The notes beneath the pieces were generated by a model, which was not told the origin of the DNA, ran no database searches, and worked only from the letters and a program-made list of their open reading frames with translations. A stretch of 40,992 nt of DNA from an uncultured Actinomycetes bacterium. Lineage in GTDB: Bacteria; Actinomycetota; Thermoleophilia; Solirubrobacterales; Solirubrobacteraceae. This document shows positions 32,121 through 40,424 of the stretch, in pieces (positions within the stretch are counted from its first letter, which is position 1; each line of letters starts with the position of its first letter). The DNA lies in NCBI GenBank assembly GCA_937888775.1, contig CALAQT010000547.1, positions 1 to 40,992 of the forward strand. Reading direction: 5' to 3'. The position numbers were made by a program, and so were the translations under genes.

Positions 32121-32659
32121 TCAGAGCGCGCGGATCGTGTGCGCGGCCGGATGGCTGACCGCACCCGTCAGTTGGATGCTGTCGAACGCCACCGAGCTGG
32201 GCTGGCGGACGTTGTGTGAGGTCACGAAGAGGCCGATGGTGACCAGCCCCGTCAGGGAGATCGTGGTGGCACCGATGCGCGTCCAGGTGGTGCCGTTGTT
32301 CGAGTACCACGACGTGAACACGTTGCTGGCGCGCTGGAGCTTCAGCCACTTGTTCGGCGATGCGTAGCCGGTGGGGGCGCACGCGGGCGATGATGGTGCT
32401 GTCGCCGTTCAGCGTTTGCGACACGTAGTGGAACTGGTCGGTCTTGCCGAGGATGTCGGCGCCCGTGCCGTCGATGTAGACAGTCCCTGTCGATGCCGAA
32501 TAGTCGGCCGTGCCGGGCAGGAGCGGCGCGCCGACGTCGGTGCTCTGCCATTGAGACGGCAGCGTGCCCCTGCACCGCGTTGTAGACGGCGGTGTACGTC
32601 GCGCCCACGGTTGCGGAGGTGAACGAGTCGGTGAGCGCGCTCCCGTCAGCCCAGGGCAC
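32121..32659 (-). pseudogene. Decayed gene for an extracellular jelly-roll (DUF1349/LamG-like) domain
   Basis: Three frames together give one domain. DGSALTDSFTSATVGATYTAVYNAVQG comes first. After a shift at a GGGG run near 32566 comes LPSQWQSTDVG ... DILGKTDQFHYVSQTLNGDSTIIARVR. After another shift near 32380 comes TGYASPNKWLKLQR ... FTSWYSNNGTTWTRIG ... VTIGLFVTSHN ... FDSIQLTG. This order is the carbohydrate-binding-like domain found in secreted actinobacterial and Chloroflexota proteins. The internal segment normally between ARV and the KWLKL strand (about 40 residues) is also missing, and no signal peptide is present, so the gene is truncated as well as frameshifted. Confidence 0.75.
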
Positions 32660-32760
32660 CGTTCAGTCCACGTAGCGAGAATTGCCCGCGGCAGCGGGGG
32701 AGCCCATCGGGCGCCCACTTGAGCCACACAGGGTGACGCCGACCCGCTAGCCTCGCGCTG

Positions 32761-33519
32761 ATGGGACCACCCGGCGACAGCGCGCCGCCTCCGCCTCCGC
32801 CCGTAGGGTCGCCCCCTCCGCCCGCCGGGATGCCGCCTCCGGCGCCGCTGGGCGGGGATGGCATGGAACCGCCTGGTGTGGTCATCCCAACGGGCCGACC
32901 CTGGTGGCATTGGGCTGCGATCGCCGCCGGTGTGCTGACTGCCGCCATCGTGGTGCTGGCAATCGTCCTGGCGACGCGTCCTCCTCGATCCCCGACGCCA
33001 TTGGCGATCGCGTCGTCGTCGCCGACCGTGACGGCGAGCCCGACCAGCACAGACACACCGACACCGGCACCGACACCGACCCCAACGCCGACTCCCACTG
33101 CAACTCCTCTGGCTGCCACGCCTGCGCAGCAGGCGGCTCTGCTATACCCATCAGGTGGAATGGAGTGCGGCGGCAACGGCAACTATTCCGGATGCCCAGT
33201 GACCCAGGCGCTGATCGACGCCGCCAATCAGTGGCGTCACAACCACAACCCGAGCGCGCCGGCACCGCTGTGCCGCTGCCCGGTCAACTACGCAACCCCC
33301 GTTGCGCAGCAGGACGACACGCTTCTGCCCGCCGGCGACCAGGGGAACCCGAACATGGGCGCGGTTCAGGTGCAGCTGTCGTTCCCACCGAACAGTCACG
33401 AGACGATGGTGGTGCTGTTCTCTCGTCAGGGCAACGGGACCTGGCTCGCGGTCGACACGTACTGCGGTAACCCCCAGAACCGCCTCGGAGCGGCTGGCGC
33501 CACCAGCTGCATCCAGTAG
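32761..33519 (+). CDS. Membrane-anchored protein with Pro-rich N-terminus and extracellular domain
   Basis: A 252-residue protein. Residues 1-45 are a Pro/Gly-rich cytoplasmic stretch, 48-71 (WWHWAAIAAGVLTAAIVVLAIVLA) one transmembrane helix, 75-120 a Ser/Thr/Pro linker with TPTPTPT repeats, and 125-252 an extracellular domain with six cysteines (including CGGNGNYSGC and CRC). The domain contains MVVLFSRQGNGTWLAVDTYCG, a beta-strand-rich end. Function is unknown. Proline-rich tails before a single helix are common in Actinomycetota and Dormibacterota surface proteins. It stands alone between the decayed gene and the glpD operon, which is convergent. Confidence 0.8.
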   Translation: MGPPGDSAPPPPPPVGSPPPPAGMPPPAPLGGDGMEPPGVVIPTGRPWWHWAAIAAGVLTAAIVVLAIVLATRPPRSPTPLAIASSSPTVTASPTSTDTPTPAPTPTPTPTPTATPLAATPAQQAALLYPSGGMECGGNGNYSGCPVTQALIDAANQWRHNHNPSAPAPLCRCPVNYATPVAQQDDTLLPAGDQGNPNMGAVQVQLSFPPNSHETMVVLFSRQGNGTWLAVDTYCGNPQNRLGAAGATSCIQ

Positions 33520-33529
33520 CGTCAATCAA

Positions 33530-35164
33530 TCAATCGGGGATCAGCTTGCCAGGGTTCATGATCGCGGCCGGATCGAACCGCGCCGCCAGTGCGCGCAGGG
33601 CGTCCACGCCGGTGGCGCCCACCTCGCGCTCCATGTAGGGACGGTGGTCGGTGCCGACGGCGTGGTGGTGGGTGATGGTGCCGCCGCCGTCGAGGATGGC
33701 GCTGCACGCCGCACTCTTGGCGGCGCGCCAGCGGGCCGCCGGGTCGTCACCCGGCCGTGCGAGCACGGTGAAATAGAGCGACGCGCCGGACGGGTACAGA
33801 TGGGAGACGTGGACGCCGATCAACGGGGCGATGCCGTCGTCGGTGAGCACCATACTCAGGCGGCCGGCCACGCTCCGGCGCAGGGCCGTAAGGTCGCTCC
33901 ACGCGACGGCGGTCTCGAGCGTCTCGACGAGCACACCCGCGTCGAGAAGTGAATCGCGCAGGTACGGCCCCGCGTAGCGGCCGCGCAACCACGCGCGACC
34001 CGGCGACGCGCCGAGCGTTATGCCGCCGTGCCTCCGCGCCAGCCCGCGCGCAGCGCGGCGCCGCGCTGGCTGCACCGCCGCGTCGCTGTCCCAGCCGAGG
34101 ATGAGCAGGCAGCCGCCCGCGTGGTGGCGAGCGTCGAGGTAGCGGCGACCGGCCGCTTCGATGAACCCGCCGTGAGCCGCCATCGCCATGCCCGCGCGCG
34201 TCTCATCCGCGTCGCTGAGCCGCGCGACGTCGGGGGTGACCGACGCCTGGGCCATGGCGCGGAGCGCCTCGACACCGCCGTCGAACGAGCGAAACGACCA
34301 TGCCTCGTAGCGGCCCGCGTCGGGACGGTGGCGCACCCGCACGGTGACCTCGGTGATGACCCCGACGCGACCCTCGGACCCGAGCACCAGCTCGCGCAGC
34401 GACGGGCCCGCAGCGGTCGCCGGATGAGGCGTGGCGTTGAGCTCACCGCGTGGCGTGACGCAGCGCAGTCCCAGCACGACATCGTCGAAGCGACCGTAGC
34501 CACCGGACGCCTGTCCCGCGCTGCGCGTGGCTGCGAAACCGCCGATGGTGGCGTACTCGAACGACTGCGGGTGGTGGCCGAGGGTGAGCCCATGCTCGCC
34601 CAGCGCGACCTCCGCCTGCGGGCCGGTCATACCCGCCTCCAGCGTCGCCGTCATCGCCGTCGTGTCCACGCTGCGCAGCCGGTTGAGATTGCGGAGGCTG
34701 AGTGCGATCACCGAGCGGTGCTCACCGCGGAGCGGGGTGACACCACCCACCACCGACGTGCCGCCACCGAACGGCACCACCGCGCAACCGGCCTCGCCGC
34801 ACGCGTGCAGGACGGCAGCGATGTCCCCGGCGCCGCGCGGGAACACCACCGCATCAGGGGCGTGCTCGAGGCTGCCTCCGCGCAGCGCCAGCAGGTCGAG
34901 GTAGCTGCGCCCCGCGGCGTGTCCCAACCGCGCAGCGTCCGACGTGTCGACGCCGTCGCCGGGGCAGATGGAGCGCAGTGCGTCGAGGAGCGCGCCGTCG
35001 ATCGCCGGGGCCGGCAGCTGCGCCGGGTCCGGCTCCCGGTGGACCGCGGCGGCCGCGGTGTCGATCTGCAGCTCGTCGCGGAGAAGAGCCGCCAGGCCGG
35101 GTGGGATCTCCGTGGGGCGGTCGCCCCAGCCCCACCAGCGCAGCGGCGGCGGCGGCGTGCTCAC
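33530..35164 (-). CDS. FAD-binding oxidase, alkyl-DHAP-synthase-like
   Basis: A 544-residue flavoprotein of the AGPS branch of the vanillyl-alcohol-oxidase fold. AGPS exchanges the acyl group of acyl-DHAP for a fatty alcohol in ether-lipid synthesis; bacterial relatives are poorly tested. Seen: the AGPS-type opening LRWWGWGDR, the FAD loop VVPFGGGTSVVGGV (about 130), HPQSFEYATIGGFAATRSAGQASGGYGRFDDVVLGL, LVLGSEGRVGVITEVTV, and the C-terminal THHHAVGTDHRPY with the conserved His triplet, followed by FDPAAIMNPGKLI. GTG 35164 overlaps the glpD stop. Combined with GlpD, which supplies DHAP, a role in ether-lipid or glycerol metabolism is plausible. A TetR - glpD - flavoprotein cluster of this type is known in mycobacteria. 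Confidence 0.9.
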   Translation of the reverse strand: MSTPPPPLRWWGWGDRPTEIPPGLAALLRDELQIDTAAAAVHREPDPAQLPAPAIDGALLDALRSICPGDGVDTSDAARLGHAAGRSYLDLLALRGGSLEHAPDAVVFPRGAGDIAAVLHACGEAGCAVVPFGGGTSVVGGVTPLRGEHRSVIALSLRNLNRLRSVDTTAMTATLEAGMTGPQAEVALGEHGLTLGHHPQSFEYATIGGFAATRSAGQASGGYGRFDDVVLGLRCVTPRGELNATPHPATAAGPSLRELVLGSEGRVGVITEVTVRVRHRPDAGRYEAWSFRSFDGGVEALRAMAQASVTPDVARLSDADETRAGMAMAAHGGFIEAAGRRYLDARHHAGGCLLILGWDSDAAVQPARRRAARGLARRHGGITLGASPGRAWLRGRYAGPYLRDSLLDAGVLVETLETAVAWSDLTALRRSVAGRLSMVLTDDGIAPLIGVHVSHLYPSGASLYFTVLARPGDDPAARWRAAKSAACSAILDGGGTITHHHAVGTDHRPYMEREVGATGVDALRALAARFDPAAIMNPGKLIPD

Positions 35165-36690
35165 ACCGGCACCGCGGCCAGCAGCGCATCGGCGAGCGGT
35201 TGCGCGCGCAGGCGTTCAGCGGAGACGAGACCGAGGCGCACCCGCCGGTCGAGGAGGTCGTCGACGTCGAGGGCGCCCTCGTGGCGGAGCCCGAAGAGGA
35301 GTTCGACGCCGAGCACCGGCGTGCCGTCGAACACAGGTTGCAGGAGCGACGGGTCCGCTGCGGCGAGGGCGGCCACCTCGGGCGCCTCGGTGCCGTAGCG
35401 CGCCACCAGCCGCGGTGGCGCGTCGATGCCGCGCAGCTGTGCGCGCGGCGCGGCGCCGACCAGCGGGATCGACGCGGTACGGCACCTCGGCCCGTGGTCG
35501 CCGACGACGCGGTCGACAAGGTCCTGGGCCATGCGGCGATAGGTGGTCAGCTTGCCGCCCACCAGGGTCACGAGGCGGCCATCCTGTGAGGCGATGATGG
35601 CGTGGCGGCGCGAGATGTCCGCGGTGGAACCGGTGCCGCTGTCGAGCAGCGGGCGGTAGCCGGCGTAGCGACCGATGACGCACTCCGGACCGAGGGGGTG
35701 GTCGAACGCGGTGGCCACGGTGGAGAGCAGGAAGTGCTCCTCCGCCGCGGTGACGGTGGGCTCGTCCTCGATGGGACCGTGGTGCTCCTCATCGGTGAGA
35801 CCGACGATGACGCGCCCGTCACCGGTCGGTGTGGCGCCCACCCATCGCGCCGATTCCCCCGCCACGGGAACGATGATCGCGGCGCGCGGATCGCCCAGCG
35901 CGGCGGAATCGAGAACGAGGTGGGCGCCCTTGCTCGGGCGCAGCCTGACGGCGGGGTCGATGAGGTCGGCCCACACACCGGTGGCGTTGACGACGGTGCG
36001 CGCGCGCACTGTGAACGACCGTCCGGTGAGCCGGTCCGTGGCGCGCACCTGGCCGTCGGCGATGGCGTCCACGGCGCAGTGGGTGACGATGTCGGCCCCG
36101 TGCGCTGCGGCGGTGCGCGCCACGGTGACGACGAGATGGGCGTCGTCCTCCAGCTGCCCGTCCCAGAAGAGGATGGCGCCGCGCAGGCCCTCGCGGCGCA
36201 GGGCGGGCACCAGACGACGAGCCTCGTGGGCGCTGATGCGACGCGGGCCGGGAAGCTGACCCCCGCGGGTGCCCGACGCGATGCGCAGCACATCGCCGAC
36301 GCGAACGCCCAGCTCCGTGAGAACGCCACCGACCGGGCGGAGGCTGTCGTCGAGTACGGCCAGGAACGGCATCGGCCGCACCAGGTGCTGCGCCGTGCGG
36401 GTCATGAGGATGTGCCGTTCGCGGGCCGACTCCCAGGCGACGCCGACCTGGAGATGGCGCAGATAGCGGAGCCCGCCGTGGATCAGCTTGGAGCTCCAGC
36501 GGCTGGTGCCGTGGGCGAGGTCGTGGGCTTCGAGCAGGGCGACGCTCAGTCCGCGACTGGCGGCGTCCAGCGCAACGCCGGCGCCGGTGATGCCGCCGCC
36601 GACCACGAGCATGTCGAGCTCCCCACCCGACGCGAGGCGCTCCAGTGCGGTGGCGCGCTGGGCCGCGTTGAGCGAGGCGGAGTGGTTCAC
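35161..36690 (-). CDS. glpD: Glycerol-3-phosphate dehydrogenase (FAD, respiratory)
   Basis: A 509-residue membrane-associated flavoenzyme oxidising glycerol-3-phosphate to DHAP with electrons going to quinone. Seen: ELDMLVVGGGITGAGVALDAASRGL (FAD, about 27-51), HDLAHGTSRWSSKLIHGGLRYL (the GlpD signature), VNATGVWAD, SKGAHLVLD, then GLTDEEHHGPIEDE and GRYAGYRPLL, and TLVGGKLTTYRRMAQDLVD. A C-terminal helical domain (about 390-509) follows. GTG 36690 overlaps the TetR stop by GTGA; the frame remains open to 37125 antisense-free of homology, so the longer start is rejected. Confidence 0.94.
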   Translation of the reverse strand: MNHSASLNAAQRATALERLASGGELDMLVVGGGITGAGVALDAASRGLSVALLEAHDLAHGTSRWSSKLIHGGLRYLRHLQVGVAWESARERHILMTRTAQHLVRPMPFLAVLDDSLRPVGGVLTELGVRVGDVLRIASGTRGGQLPGPRRISAHEARRLVPALRREGLRGAILFWDGQLEDDAHLVVTVARTAAAHGADIVTHCAVDAIADGQVRATDRLTGRSFTVRARTVVNATGVWADLIDPAVRLRPSKGAHLVLDSAALGDPRAAIIVPVAGESARWVGATPTGDGRVIVGLTDEEHHGPIEDEPTVTAAEEHFLLSTVATAFDHPLGPECVIGRYAGYRPLLDSGTGSTADISRRHAIIASQDGRLVTLVGGKLTTYRRMAQDLVDRVVGDHGPRCRTASIPLVGAAPRAQLRGIDAPPRLVARYGTEAPEVAALAAADPSLLQPVFDGTPVLGVELLFGLRHEGALDVDDLLDRRVRLGLVSAERLRAQPLADALLAAVPV

Positions 36691-37280
36691 GGCGCCACGT
36701 CCGCGGCGGGCCTCAGGTAGGCGTCGAGCATGTCGCGCAACTCCAGGTCGATGCGGGGGGTCAGCGCGTCGTCGATGAGGGCGGGCGCCGCGGCCACGAC
36801 GCTGCGGAGGAGCAGCTCGAGCAGGCGTCCGGCCGCGGGTGCGTCGATGTCGCGGATCGAGCCGTCGACCCGGCCGGCGCCGAGGTGCCCGCGCAGCGCG
36901 GTGACGGCGATCTCCTGGGCGTGGCCGCGACGGGTGGTGAGGTACGGCAGCAGGCGTTCGCCGTCGAGCTCGATGACCCGCCGGATCACGGGGTCGTGGC
37001 GGAGCGCACCCACGGCGTGAAGGGTGGCCGCGATGAGCCGCTCGCGAGCCGTCGGCCGGACGCAGGCGGCCGCCTCCGCGTCCGCGATGATCCCCCCAAT
37101 CTCGCGGGTGAGCAGCGTCGACCACAGCGAGGCGGCGTCCGGGAACGTGCGGTAGACGGTCATGCGGCTGGCCCCGGCGCGGCGGGCCACGTCGGTCACC
37201 GTGGTGCGGGTGATGCCGCGCTCGGCCACGCAGGCCCGAGCGGCGTCGAGCAGCGCTCCATCGGAGTAACGCTGTGACAT
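36687..37280 (-). CDS. TetR-family transcriptional regulator
   Basis: A 197-residue regulator. Residues about 5-50 form the HTH (SDGALLDAARACVAERGITRTTVTDVARRAGASRMTVYRTFPDAASLW); the rest is a helical ligand domain. It is the first gene of a coupled operon with glpD and the AGPS-like oxidase, so it probably senses a lipid or glycerol metabolite and controls them and itself. ATG 37280 is chosen because the HTH begins five residues later; the open frame to 37457 is unconserved. Confidence 0.9.
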   Translation of the reverse strand: MSQRYSDGALLDAARACVAERGITRTTVTDVARRAGASRMTVYRTFPDAASLWSTLLTREIGGIIADAEAAACVRPTARERLIAATLHAVGALRHDPVIRRVIELDGERLLPYLTTRRGHAQEIAVTALRGHLGAGRVDGSIRDIDAPAAGRLLELLLRSVVAAAPALIDDALTPRIDLELRDMLDAYLRPAADVAP

Positions 37281-37328
37281 CTCGTGTCGCAGTGTAACAA
37301 GGCCTGTCCGGGCGCGCGCACGCTCGCT

Positions 37329-37460
37329 ATGCTGCTGACGATGCTCCTCGCACCCGCGCCCTCGCTGGCCTACGTGATCCTGCTCCCGGCCGTTCTCCTG
37401 GCCGCGGTCTGCGTTCTCGGAGTTGCGACGTACGTTGCACTGGGCCGCATCCGCCACTAG
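37329..37460 (+). CDS. Small single-pass membrane protein (43 aa)
   Basis: An open frame of 44 codons encodes MLLTMLLAPAPSLAY followed by a hydrophobic helix (about 15-37, VILLPAVLLAAVCVLGVATYVAL) and the basic end GRIRH. Positive residues after the helix suggest a defined topology. It diverges from the TetR gene and has no clear Shine-Dalgarno; TATGCT at 37328-37333 could be a -10 for a leaderless start at the second ATG (37341). No homologue is recognised. Hydrophobic low-complexity frames also arise by chance in GC-rich DNA. Confidence 0.4.
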   Translation: MLLTMLLAPAPSLAYVILLPAVLLAAVCVLGVATYVALGRIRH

Positions 37461-37484
37461 CTGCGGGCGGACGCGCGGAGCGGC

Positions 37485-38066
37485 TCAGGTGGGCGACGGC
37501 CCACCGACGGACAGCAGTTCGACCTCGAAGATCAGCGTCGAGTTGGCGGGGATCGCGCCGTTGGCGCTCGACCCGTAGCCCAGCGACGGCGGTATCACCA
37601 GGCGTCGCTTGCCACCTTCCTTCATGCTCAGCACCCCCTCGTCCCAGCCGGCGATGACGTTGGGCGGGGTGGCGCCGATGACGAAGCTGAACGGGGTACG
37701 CCCCGTCCCGCGCGAACTGTCGAACTGGGTGCCGTTGGCCAGCCAGCCGGTGTATTGGACCGTGATGTTCTGCCCCCTCTGAGGCGTGGCTCCCGTGCCC
37801 GCGACGATGTCGCCGTAGCGGAGACCGTCGGAGGTGGTGAGCAGGCAGACGGCGTCGCTGAAGCTGTCGGCCGACGACGCGGATCCCGCGTTAGCCGGCG
37901 CGGGCGCGCAGGATCCGCCCGCCGTCGCCAGCGGAGGCGCGGACTGGGCCGTCGCGTTCGTCGCCGGCGCCGTGGTGGGCAGCGCGTCCGAGCCGCACGC
38001 ACCGAGCAGCACGAGCAGTGGGGCGGCACTGAGGCCGAGGCGGAGGCGGGATGTGGCAGGGGTCAT
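37485..38066 (-). CDS. FKBP-type peptidyl-prolyl isomerase, lipoprotein
   Basis: A 193-residue exported foldase. Seen: signal peptide with lipobox LLGAC (Cys about 24), a low-complexity linker to about 75, then a complete FKBP domain (LRYGDIVAGTGATPQRGQNITVQYTGWLANGTQFDSSR ... FVIGATPPNVIAGWDEGVLSMKEGGKRRLVIPPSLGYG ... STLIFEVELLSV) with the aromatic pocket residues Tyr, Phe, Ile and Trp. It acts on proline bonds of secreted proteins outside the membrane. It diverges from the small Cys/His protein gene. Confidence 0.93.
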   Translation of the reverse strand: MTPATSRLRLGLSAAPLLVLLGACGSDALPTTAPATNATAQSAPPLATAGGSCAPAPANAGSASSADSFSDAVCLLTTSDGLRYGDIVAGTGATPQRGQNITVQYTGWLANGTQFDSSRGTGRTPFSFVIGATPPNVIAGWDEGVLSMKEGGKRRLVIPPSLGYGSSANGAIPANSTLIFEVELLSVGGPSPT

Positions 38067-38093
38067 CGGGGCGGAATCCTACCCGCTCGGCGG

Positions 38094-38099
38094 TACAAT
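38094..38099 (+). promoter_or_regulatory. -10 box TACAAT of a probably leaderless gene
   Basis: TACAAT ends seven bases before ATG 38107. No Shine-Dalgarno separates them, so the mRNA probably begins at or next to the start codon. The -35 is not clear. Confidence 0.5.
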
Positions 38100-38106
38100 G
38101 CGACCC

Positions 38107-38304
38107 ATGGCCAACACCATCAAGGAATCCAAGGGAGTCACCTCCCAGAAGGAGATCCTCACCTCACAGCGGTGCCCGATCTGCCACAACCTGATGCGCC
38201 AGAACGAGATCAGCGTTGAGATCGCGTTCCGCCACCAGCGCAAGCCGGGTGAGCCAAAGCGCGAACGCATCCTGAAACACTTCAAAAACTGTAAGGCCGC
38301 GTAG
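38107..38304 (+). CDS. Small conserved-looking Cys/His protein, possible zinc finger
   Basis: A 65-residue basic protein with CPICHNL in the middle (residues 23-29) and HFKNC near the end (58-62), separated by a charged helix-like stretch. The C-x2-C ... H-x3-C spacing suggests a single zinc site. ATG 38107 follows a TACAAT box by seven bases (leaderless); ATG 38098 is in frame but overlaps that box. It precedes the LON-domain gene by 24 bp and may be co-transcribed. I do not recognise the family. Confidence 0.7.
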   Translation: MANTIKESKGVTSQKEILTSQRCPICHNLMRQNEISVEIAFRHQRKPGEPKRERILKHFKNCKAA

Positions 38305-38328
38305 AGCGCCGGCTCCACGCTGACTCGC

Positions 38329-38988
38329 ATGTCGGTGCGCCTACCGCTCTTCCCGCTCAACACCGTGCTCTTCCCGCACATGCCCGCGGGCCTGCACATC
38401 TTCGAAGAGCGGTATCGCGAGATGATCCGCGACTGCCAGGAGCAGGGCACCAGCTTCGGTGTCGTCGCCATCCGCGAGGGCATCGAGGTCGGCGCGGCCG
38501 CGCTGCCGTTCACTGTCGGCACCTTGGCTCAGATCCACGAGGTCGAGAAGCTCGACGACGGACGCTACAAACTGGTCGTTGCGGGTGCGTCGCGCTTCGC
38601 GGTCGAGAGCCTCTCACTGACGCGCTCGTACCTCATCGGCACCATCCACTACCTCGAGGACGTGCGCGGTGACGAGGACGCCATCCCCGACTTGGTGCGG
38701 CGCGTGATCACCGCGTTCGGCGCCTACAACGCCGGACTGCGCAACCTCGCCGACGAGGAGGGCGCCGACAACGATGATCCGGCGTTGCCCGACGACCCCG
38801 AGCTGCTGTCCTACATGGTGGCGGCGTCGCTCAACGTCGAGGTCAATCGCCGCCAGGAGTTGCTCGAGGAGGATTCGGTGTCGGGACGGCTGCGCCACTG
38901 CCTGCGCGTACTCCGCCGTGAGTCCATCTTCCTCGACCAGATGCTGGCCCGCCGCGACCACCATGTCGTGCCGGTGTCACTCAACTGA
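38329..38988 (+). CDS. LON N-terminal (substrate-binding) domain protein
   Basis: A 219-residue stand-alone Lon_substr_bdg (PF02190) protein without the Lon ATPase or protease. Seen: RLPLFPLNTVLFPHMPAGLHIFEERYREMIRDC at the start, FGVVAIREG, VGTLAQIHEVEKLDDGRYKLVVAGASRF, and a helical C-terminal part. Such proteins are widespread and probably bind unfolded or specific proteins; no firm role is known. Its stop (TGA) overlaps the ATG of the SDR gene by one base. Confidence 0.9.
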   Translation: MSVRLPLFPLNTVLFPHMPAGLHIFEERYREMIRDCQEQGTSFGVVAIREGIEVGAAALPFTVGTLAQIHEVEKLDDGRYKLVVAGASRFAVESLSLTRSYLIGTIHYLEDVRGDEDAIPDLVRRVITAFGAYNAGLRNLADEEGADNDDPALPDDPELLSYMVAASLNVEVNRRQELLEEDSVSGRLRHCLRVLRRESIFLDQMLARRDHHVVPVSLN

Positions 38989-39758
38989 TGAGCGCAGGCG
39001 TCGAGCGATTCTCGCTGGCGGGACGCACTGCGCTGATCACCGGCGGCAGCAGGGGGATCGGTCGCTCCATCGCCCTCGCGATGGCCGCCGCCGGCGCCAG
39101 GGTCGCCGTGTGCTCGCGCAAGCTCGAGGCGTGCAGCGCGGTTGTCAACGAGGTCACGGCAGCCGGCGGTGAGGCGATCGCCATCGCCGGCAACGTCGGT
39201 CGTGCGGTGGACGCGGCGACCATCGTCAGCGCCGTCATGGAGGGGTTCGGCTCCCTCGACATCCTCGTCAACAACGCCGCCACCAACCCGCAGTTCGGCG
39301 CGCTCATCGACGCGGAGGATGCCGCCGTCGACCGCATCTTCGAAGTCAACGTGCAAGGGCCGCTGCGCCTGGTCTCGGCCTCGGTGCGCGCGTGGATGGG
39401 CGAGCACGGCGGCAACGTCATCAACATCGCATCGGTCGGCGGCATCAACCCGGAGCCGCTCATCGGCGCCTACAACGCCAGCAAGGCTGCGCTGATCAAC
39501 CTGACGCGCACGCTGGCGCATGAACTGGGTGGATCGGGCATCCGCGTCAACGCCATCGCTCCCGGCCTGGTCGAGACGGATTTCGCTCGCGTGCTCATCG
39601 AGACCGCGCAGATCCACGACCACATCGTCGGCCAGACGGCGTTGAAACGACACGCGCAGCCCGACGAGATCGCCGGCGCCGCGCTGTTCCTCGCCAGCGA
39701 TGCCGCGTCGTTCGTCACCGGCTCGGTGCTGGTCGTCGATGGAGGCTGGACCGCGTAG
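38988..39758 (+). CDS. SDR-family oxidoreductase (FabG-like)
   Basis: A 256-residue NAD(P)-dependent reductase/dehydrogenase. Seen: ALITGGSRGIGRSIALAMA (cofactor, about 14-32), NNAATNPQFGAL, the active-site Ser in VINIASVGG, YNASKAAL (Tyr/Lys), NAIAPGLVETDFA and the end ASDAASFVTGSVLVVDGGWTA. Substrate could be a 3-oxoacyl group or another alcohol/ketone. It is coupled to the LON-domain gene (TGATG). Confidence 0.92.
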   Translation: MSAGVERFSLAGRTALITGGSRGIGRSIALAMAAAGARVAVCSRKLEACSAVVNEVTAAGGEAIAIAGNVGRAVDAATIVSAVMEGFGSLDILVNNAATNPQFGALIDAEDAAVDRIFEVNVQGPLRLVSASVRAWMGEHGGNVINIASVGGINPEPLIGAYNASKAALINLTRTLAHELGGSGIRVNAIAPGLVETDFARVLIETAQIHDHIVGQTALKRHAQPDEIAGAALFLASDAASFVTGSVLVVDGGWTA

Positions 39759-39762
39759 AGGG

Positions 39763-40419
39763 TCAGCCGTTGGGCGGCTGCGCCAGCAGGGTCTGCTCGG
39801 CAACCACCAGGGGCAGGAATGCCCTGGCGTTGGTGTTCGCCGCGGAGCCGCCCCGAGCGAAGACCTCGGTGACGACGCGACCGGTGCGCATCAGCGCTAT
39901 GAAGCCGCGGTCGACCTCGGCCCCTCCGATCGGGGGTGCGGACGACGCGTAGGCGACGACGTCGTCAACGTGCTGGCCGGGCAGGCCACCGAGGGCGTCG
40001 AGGGTTCCCCCCTGGGGCACGCTGTTGAGCCGTGCCGCCTCCTCCTTGAAGTAGGCCTGGGCGCCGGCGGCGTCGTTGAAGATGAGCGCGTCGGACGTGA
40101 TGTCGTTGAACGTGGGGTTACCCACCGTCGGTGGCGGCGCGTACTCCGCTCTGCCCCCGTGGATGAACCCGTCCGACACCAGCCGGGCGGTGACACCGGG
40201 GTCCCCCTTCTGATCAGCGATGGCCCCGGCGTTCAGGGTGAGGTCGGACGTGCGCTTGTAGTTGGGCACCAGCGACGGCGTGAGCAGGTAGATGGTCACC
40301 GACTGCGCCGGGCCGGTGGGGACGGCGAGCTGTGTCGGCAGGAAGGTGCCCGTATCGTCGCCGCACGCCGCCAGCAGCAGCGCGCCCAGCCCGAGGAGCA
40401 GGAGAGTGACTCTGCGCAT
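39763..40419 (-). CDS. Lipoprotein of unknown function (GerMN-like possibility)
   Basis: A ~218-residue exported lipoprotein: MRR, a hydrophobic stretch and lipobox LLAAC (Cys about 18). The mature part has SVTIYLLTPSLVPNYKRT near its start, which resembles the opening of GerMN/sporulation-type domains (VTVYFLT...LVPV.R), but I cannot confirm the rest. ATG 40419 has AGGA eight bases upstream; GTG 40422 is an alternative. The ribosome-binding site lies in the arm of a 16-bp inverted repeat. Confidence 0.75.
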   Translation of the reverse strand: MRRVTLLLLGLGALLLAACGDDTGTFLPTQLAVPTGPAQSVTIYLLTPSLVPNYKRTSDLTLNAGAIADQKGDPGVTARLVSDGFIHGGRAEYAPPPTVGNPTFNDITSDALIFNDAAGAQAYFKEEAARLNSVPQGGTLDALGGLPGQHVDDVVAYASSAPPIGGAEVDRGFIALMRTGRVVTEVFARGGSAANTNARAFLPLVVAEQTLLAQPPNG

Positions 40420-40424
40420 CACTC

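Noticed and set aside
31864..32367. Plus-strand 167-codon frame after the ATPase
   Set aside because: Its second half is the antisense of the decayed jelly-roll gene and the first half has no recognisable feature.
35161..37125. 654-codon version of GlpD
   Set aside because: The extra N-terminus is antisense to most of the TetR gene, is arginine/proline-rich and unconserved; GTG 36690 with GTGA coupling is better.
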